From 1-14-0-10-45-29 sp964532715 (lineage in GTDB: Archaea; Micrarchaeota; Micrarchaeia; Anstonellales; Anstonellaceae), in contig CAZHIX010000043.1 in assembly GCA_964532715.1 (NCBI GenBank), positions 1-8,237 on the forward strand: DNA of 8,237 nucleotides, written 5' to 3'. The notes beneath the pieces are model-generated. The model had not been told where the DNA came from, ran no database searches, and saw nothing but the letters and a program-made list of their open reading frames with translations. Shown piece after piece: positions 6,333-8,237 of this stretch (position 1 is the first letter of the stretch; each line of letters begins with the position of its first letter). Both the position numbers and the translations under genes were made by a program.

Positions 6333-7559
6333 CTACCACCTTTTTCTATGGGAGTTTCTATCGCGATTATCACGTGAACCAGAGTCGTTATTACGTCGAC
6401 TATCGTTTTTGTTTTTCCAACCTGAACCGCCAGATCGATTTAGACGACCTTGTCCAAACCCTGGACTCTTGTCATCTCGTCTGCGACTTTTGCCAAAAAA
6501 ACCACGATTTGGACGATCGTCGCTACGATTACCATCTGTTCTGTTTTGAGAAAAATCTCTGTTAGGGTTTTGTTGATTGCGATTTCTTTGAGAGTCGCGC
6601 GAGTAATTATCAGGCTCTATTCTACGCGCGGTGTTTGGGGAAAATGCGCGGGGGCTGTCTTGACGATTGCCTGAAAACTTATCAAAAGATCTGCGCTCAT
6701 TTGAAGTATTATCTGAAAATTTATTGGTTTGAACTATCGGAGCAGATATTTTACGTTTAGACGGTCCGTCTTTTGCTTTTTTTAGAATATCTTGAACTCG
6801 GGCTTCAAACTGGGATTTTAATTTTTCACTTATATTATTTTTACTAAATGCATCTGCTTTTGCGGCAATTGTGAGTTTTGAAGCAAGCGCCCGGGCTATT
6901 TTGCCACGTGCGTGTTTTGGAGCCATTGAAATGTGAGGATGAGAAAATATTAGACCGTGTTTTGGAGAAGGTGAGCCGGATTTTAAATGTTTAAATAATG
7001 CTTTTTCTGCACCAATCACCTGAATTGTTGAAGAAGGCATTAAAGCAAGTTTTTTTAGTGAACCTGCATGCGCAACTAATTGAGAGGCTATTTTTGGACC
7101 AGCAATTGCAGTTATATTTGGACATAGACGATTTGCGATGGATTCTTCATACTTTTCCAAATTATTTTTTAGTTCATATAATGAAAGTAGAGTCTTTGCG
7201 TGAGATTGAAGTGCAGACATATCGTCTGAACCGAACATTACACCGACAGAAGTGTTAGATTTTTGGATTATAGAAGGATACGCATCTGGAAACATTTTTT
7301 CAAGTGTTTCTTTTTGCGGGTTTGAACGATCAAAGAATGACGCAAGTTTCGTATATTTTATTGGATCCTTGTGTGAAAACTCTGGAAAATGAAGTCCATA
7401 CCATTCGTTAAGTCGCTCAAATGCAAGATTTGAAATCTTGTTAAGCTCATCTATTGCACCCACAACCTGAACGATTATGTGGTCTTGAGAAGCAAGCTCT
7501 TTTTGCACGCCTTCGCGTGCGCGTTTCATGAATTTGGATTGGTCAAACCTAAAGGCCAT
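6333..7559 (-). CDS. nop5: Nop5 box C/D sRNP core protein lacking the N-terminal domain, with a long polar tail
   Basis: Nop5 bridges L7Ae-bound box C/D guide RNA and the methyltransferase fibrillarin in archaeal 2'-O-methylation complexes. Residues 10-60 match the first coiled-coil helix (DELNKISNLAFERLNEWYGLHFPEF). Residues 110-145 are the second helix (LYELKNNLEKYEE). Residues 146-262 are the Nop RNA-binding domain, with CPNITAIAGPKIASQL, AGSLKKLALMPSSTIQV, signature GAEKALFKHL, PKHGLIFSHP and RGKIARALASKL. The usual N-terminal fibrillarin-binding domain of about 110-120 residues is absent. ATG 7559 has GGTG 7 bp upstream, and the upstream frame reaches a stop at 7604 with no start. Residues 263-408 are low-complexity, rich in R, N, D, S, G and Q, and end SHRKRW. 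The flpA (fibrillarin) gene often found beside nop5 is not here; a phosphoesterase gene follows instead. It resembles eukaryotic Prp31 in lacking the N-terminal domain. Confidence 0.93.
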   Translation of the reverse strand: MAFRFDQSKFMKRAREGVQKELASQDHIIVQVVGAIDELNKISNLAFERLNEWYGLHFPEFSHKDPIKYTKLASFFDRSNPQKETLEKMFPDAYPSIIQKSNTSVGVMFGSDDMSALQSHAKTLLSLYELKNNLEKYEESIANRLCPNITAIAGPKIASQLVAHAGSLKKLALMPSSTIQVIGAEKALFKHLKSGSPSPKHGLIFSHPHISMAPKHARGKIARALASKLTIAAKADAFSKNNISEKLKSQFEARVQDILKKAKDGPSKRKISAPIVQTNKFSDNTSNERRSFDKFSGNRQDSPRAFSPNTARRIEPDNYSRDSQRNRNQQNPNRDFSQNRTDGNRSDDRPNRGFFGKSRRRDDKSPGFGQGRLNRSGGSGWKNKNDSRRNNDSGSRDNRDRNSHRKRW

Positions 7560-7592
7560 AAATATGCACCAATTAACATTTAGGTGTGCAGG

Positions 7593-7600
7593 ATATATAA
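7593..7600. promoter_or_regulatory. Shared TATA element between divergent nop5 and dCTP deaminase genes
   Basis: ATATATAA on the plus strand (TTATATAT on the minus) is nearly symmetric and sits in a 63-bp gap between two divergent genes. It is about 26 bp upstream of ATG 7623, which has no Shine-Dalgarno site, so the deaminase mRNA would be leaderless. It is about 37 bp from ATG 7559, leaving a leader of about 10 nt that holds the GGTG site for nop5. Inferred from motif and spacing. Confidence 0.55.
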
Positions 7601-7622
7601 GCTATTTGGGAGTTGAACAAAC

Positions 7623-8144
7623 ATGATATTGTCAGATGTTGATATAAAAAATGAAATTGCGAATAAAAATTTAGTTTTTTCTCCAAAGTTAAAACCGGAG
7701 CAAATTGGTGGGTCGTCAGTTGATTTGACACTTGATTCACAATTCTGGACGTTTAAAAAAAGTGTGATTTCCAAAAAGGTTATTGATCTAAAAAAAGACA
7801 CTGCACAAAATTGTTTTGATGAACATAGATGGAATTTTGTCATACTTGAGCCAGGTGCACTTATTTTAGGGATAACAAAGGAGAAAATAAAACTGGCATC
7901 ACACATAATGGGCACACTTGAAGGAAGAAGCAGATATGCTAGAATGGGGCTTGCAGTACATGTTACATCTGCACTTATTCAAGCAGGTGCTCATAACAGA
8001 CAGGTTCTTGAGATTGTAAATATGGGACCAAAACCGATTAGAATGTATGCTGGAATGAGAATTTCACAAGTAGTATTTTGTTACCTTAATAGCCCAACTT
8101 CAAAAGCATATAGCAGATTTGGAAAAATTGCAATAAAACAATAA
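7623..8144 (+). CDS. dcd: dCTP deaminase (dCTP deaminase/dUTPase superfamily)
   Basis: This 173-residue protein has the usual archaeal length. The enzyme removes ammonia from dCTP to make dUTP (or dUMP in bifunctional archaeal forms) for thymidylate synthesis, acting as a cytosolic trimer. It opens MILSDVDI, typical of Dcd. GSSVDLTL (30-37) is the conserved early strand. EGRSRYARMGL (100-110) is the nucleotide-binding motif, with R102 and S103. HVTSALIQAG (113-122) and QVLEIVN (127-133) follow, with E130 at the position of the catalytic glutamate of E. coli Dcd (E138). In the usual IDPG/IDAG turn the Asp is replaced by Gln (IQAG), and the GF/GY residue is also altered. The tail YSRFGK (163-168) is short. 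With that Asp missing, dUTPase activity is doubtful, while deaminase activity is plausible. It is divergent from nop5 and probably leaderless. Confidence 0.9.
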   Translation: MILSDVDIKNEIANKNLVFSPKLKPEQIGGSSVDLTLDSQFWTFKKSVISKKVIDLKKDTAQNCFDEHRWNFVILEPGALILGITKEKIKLASHIMGTLEGRSRYARMGLAVHVTSALIQAGAHNRQVLEIVNMGPKPIRMYAGMRISQVVFCYLNSPTSKAYSRFGKIAIKQ

Positions 8145-8162
8145 GATAAAACACATATATTG

Positions 8163-8169
8163 AAAAAAA
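8163..8169 (-). terminator. Possible oligo-T terminator for a minus-strand transcript from the right
   Basis: The plus strand has A7, so the minus strand has T7, 18 bp beyond the dCTP deaminase stop. It would end a minus-strand transcript entering from the right edge, including the hairpin at 8194-8237. In an AT-rich genome a run of seven can occur by chance. Confidence 0.3.
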
Positions 8170-8193
8170 TTAAGAACAGAAAATCAGATTTGC

Positions 8194-8237
8194 CGAAGAG
8201 CACCCAGCCATAAATGGCTGGGTCTTGTGCTCATTCG
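8194..8237. ncRNA. GC-rich bulged hairpin at the right edge, possible part of a structured RNA
   Basis: An inverted repeat is visible. CCAGCCA (8204-8210) pairs with TGGCTGG (8215-8221) around loop TAAA. GAGCAC (8198-8203) pairs with GTGCTC (8227-8232) after a 5-nt one-sided bulge. CGAA (8194-8197) pairs with TTCG (8234-8237) past one bulged A. About 17 pairs of GC-rich stem in AT-rich DNA suggest a structured RNA or terminator-like element cut by the window edge. The strand is undecided: on the plus strand a TATA-like ACATATAT (8153-8160) lies upstream, while on the minus strand a T7 tract follows. I cannot match it to a known RNA family. Confidence 0.4.

Noticed and set aside
6301..6674. 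Plus-strand open frames rich in R, S, P and L opposite the nop5 tail
   Set aside because: They reflect the low-complexity, GC-richer tail read backwards. The nop5 frame is continuous with a conserved Nop domain.
1..8237. CRISPR array, insertion sequence, integrase attachment site or toxin-antitoxin pair
   Set aside because: I saw no regularly spaced direct repeats, transposase motifs or flanking terminal repeats. The only strong inverted repeat is the right-edge hairpin.

Overview
This window is low-GC archaeal DNA. The archaeal call rests on four things: a Nop5-type box C/D RNP core protein, an archaeal-type dCTP deaminase, TATA-like boxes about 25 bp from predicted transcription starts in place of bacterial -35/-10 pairs, and oligo-T terminators. 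The tRNA-Pro gene also lacks an encoded CCA end. Translation signals are mixed. Some genes carry GGTG, GAGGT or GGGAG Shine-Dalgarno sites and others look leaderless. The compact layout, AT-rich composition and trimmed or odd proteins would suit a small-genome lineage such as a DPANN archaeon, but nothing here fixes the taxon. A 10-N scaffold gap shows the source is a draft or metagenome assembly.

Layout from left to right. Bases 1 to about 812 (minus strand) hold the N-terminal part of an unrecognised secreted protein that runs off the left edge; it has no conventional ATG start. A TATA-like element near 871-883 can be read in both directions and lies between it and a plus-strand block. That block contains a 737-residue protein with an unrecognised N-terminal region fused to a complete HAD phosphatase domain (942-3155), a small two-helix membrane protein (3216-3833) and a lipoprotein-like cyclophilin (3882-4469) followed by a strong T-tract. 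The remaining genes up to 7559 are on the minus strand: tRNA-Pro(UGG), a CaCA-family Na+/Ca2+ antiporter, a calcineurin-like phosphoesterase broken by the N gap, and Nop5. A second two-way TATA element (about 7593-7600) separates nop5 from a plus-strand dCTP deaminase gene. The right edge holds a GC-rich hairpin that may belong to an RNA gene or to the next gene.

The genes do not form one pathway. Nop5 belongs to rRNA/tRNA 2'-O-methylation guide complexes, dCTP deaminase supplies dUTP or dUMP for thymidylate synthesis, the antiporter handles calcium, and the cyclophilin assists folding, probably at the membrane surface. The most unusual items are a Nop5 that begins at the coiled coil, lacks the fibrillarin-binding N-terminal domain and carries a long R/N/D/G/S-rich tail; the novel HAD fusion; a possible dual-start cyclophilin (membrane and cytosolic forms); and the right-edge hairpin. 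I see no CRISPR array, insertion sequence or defence system.
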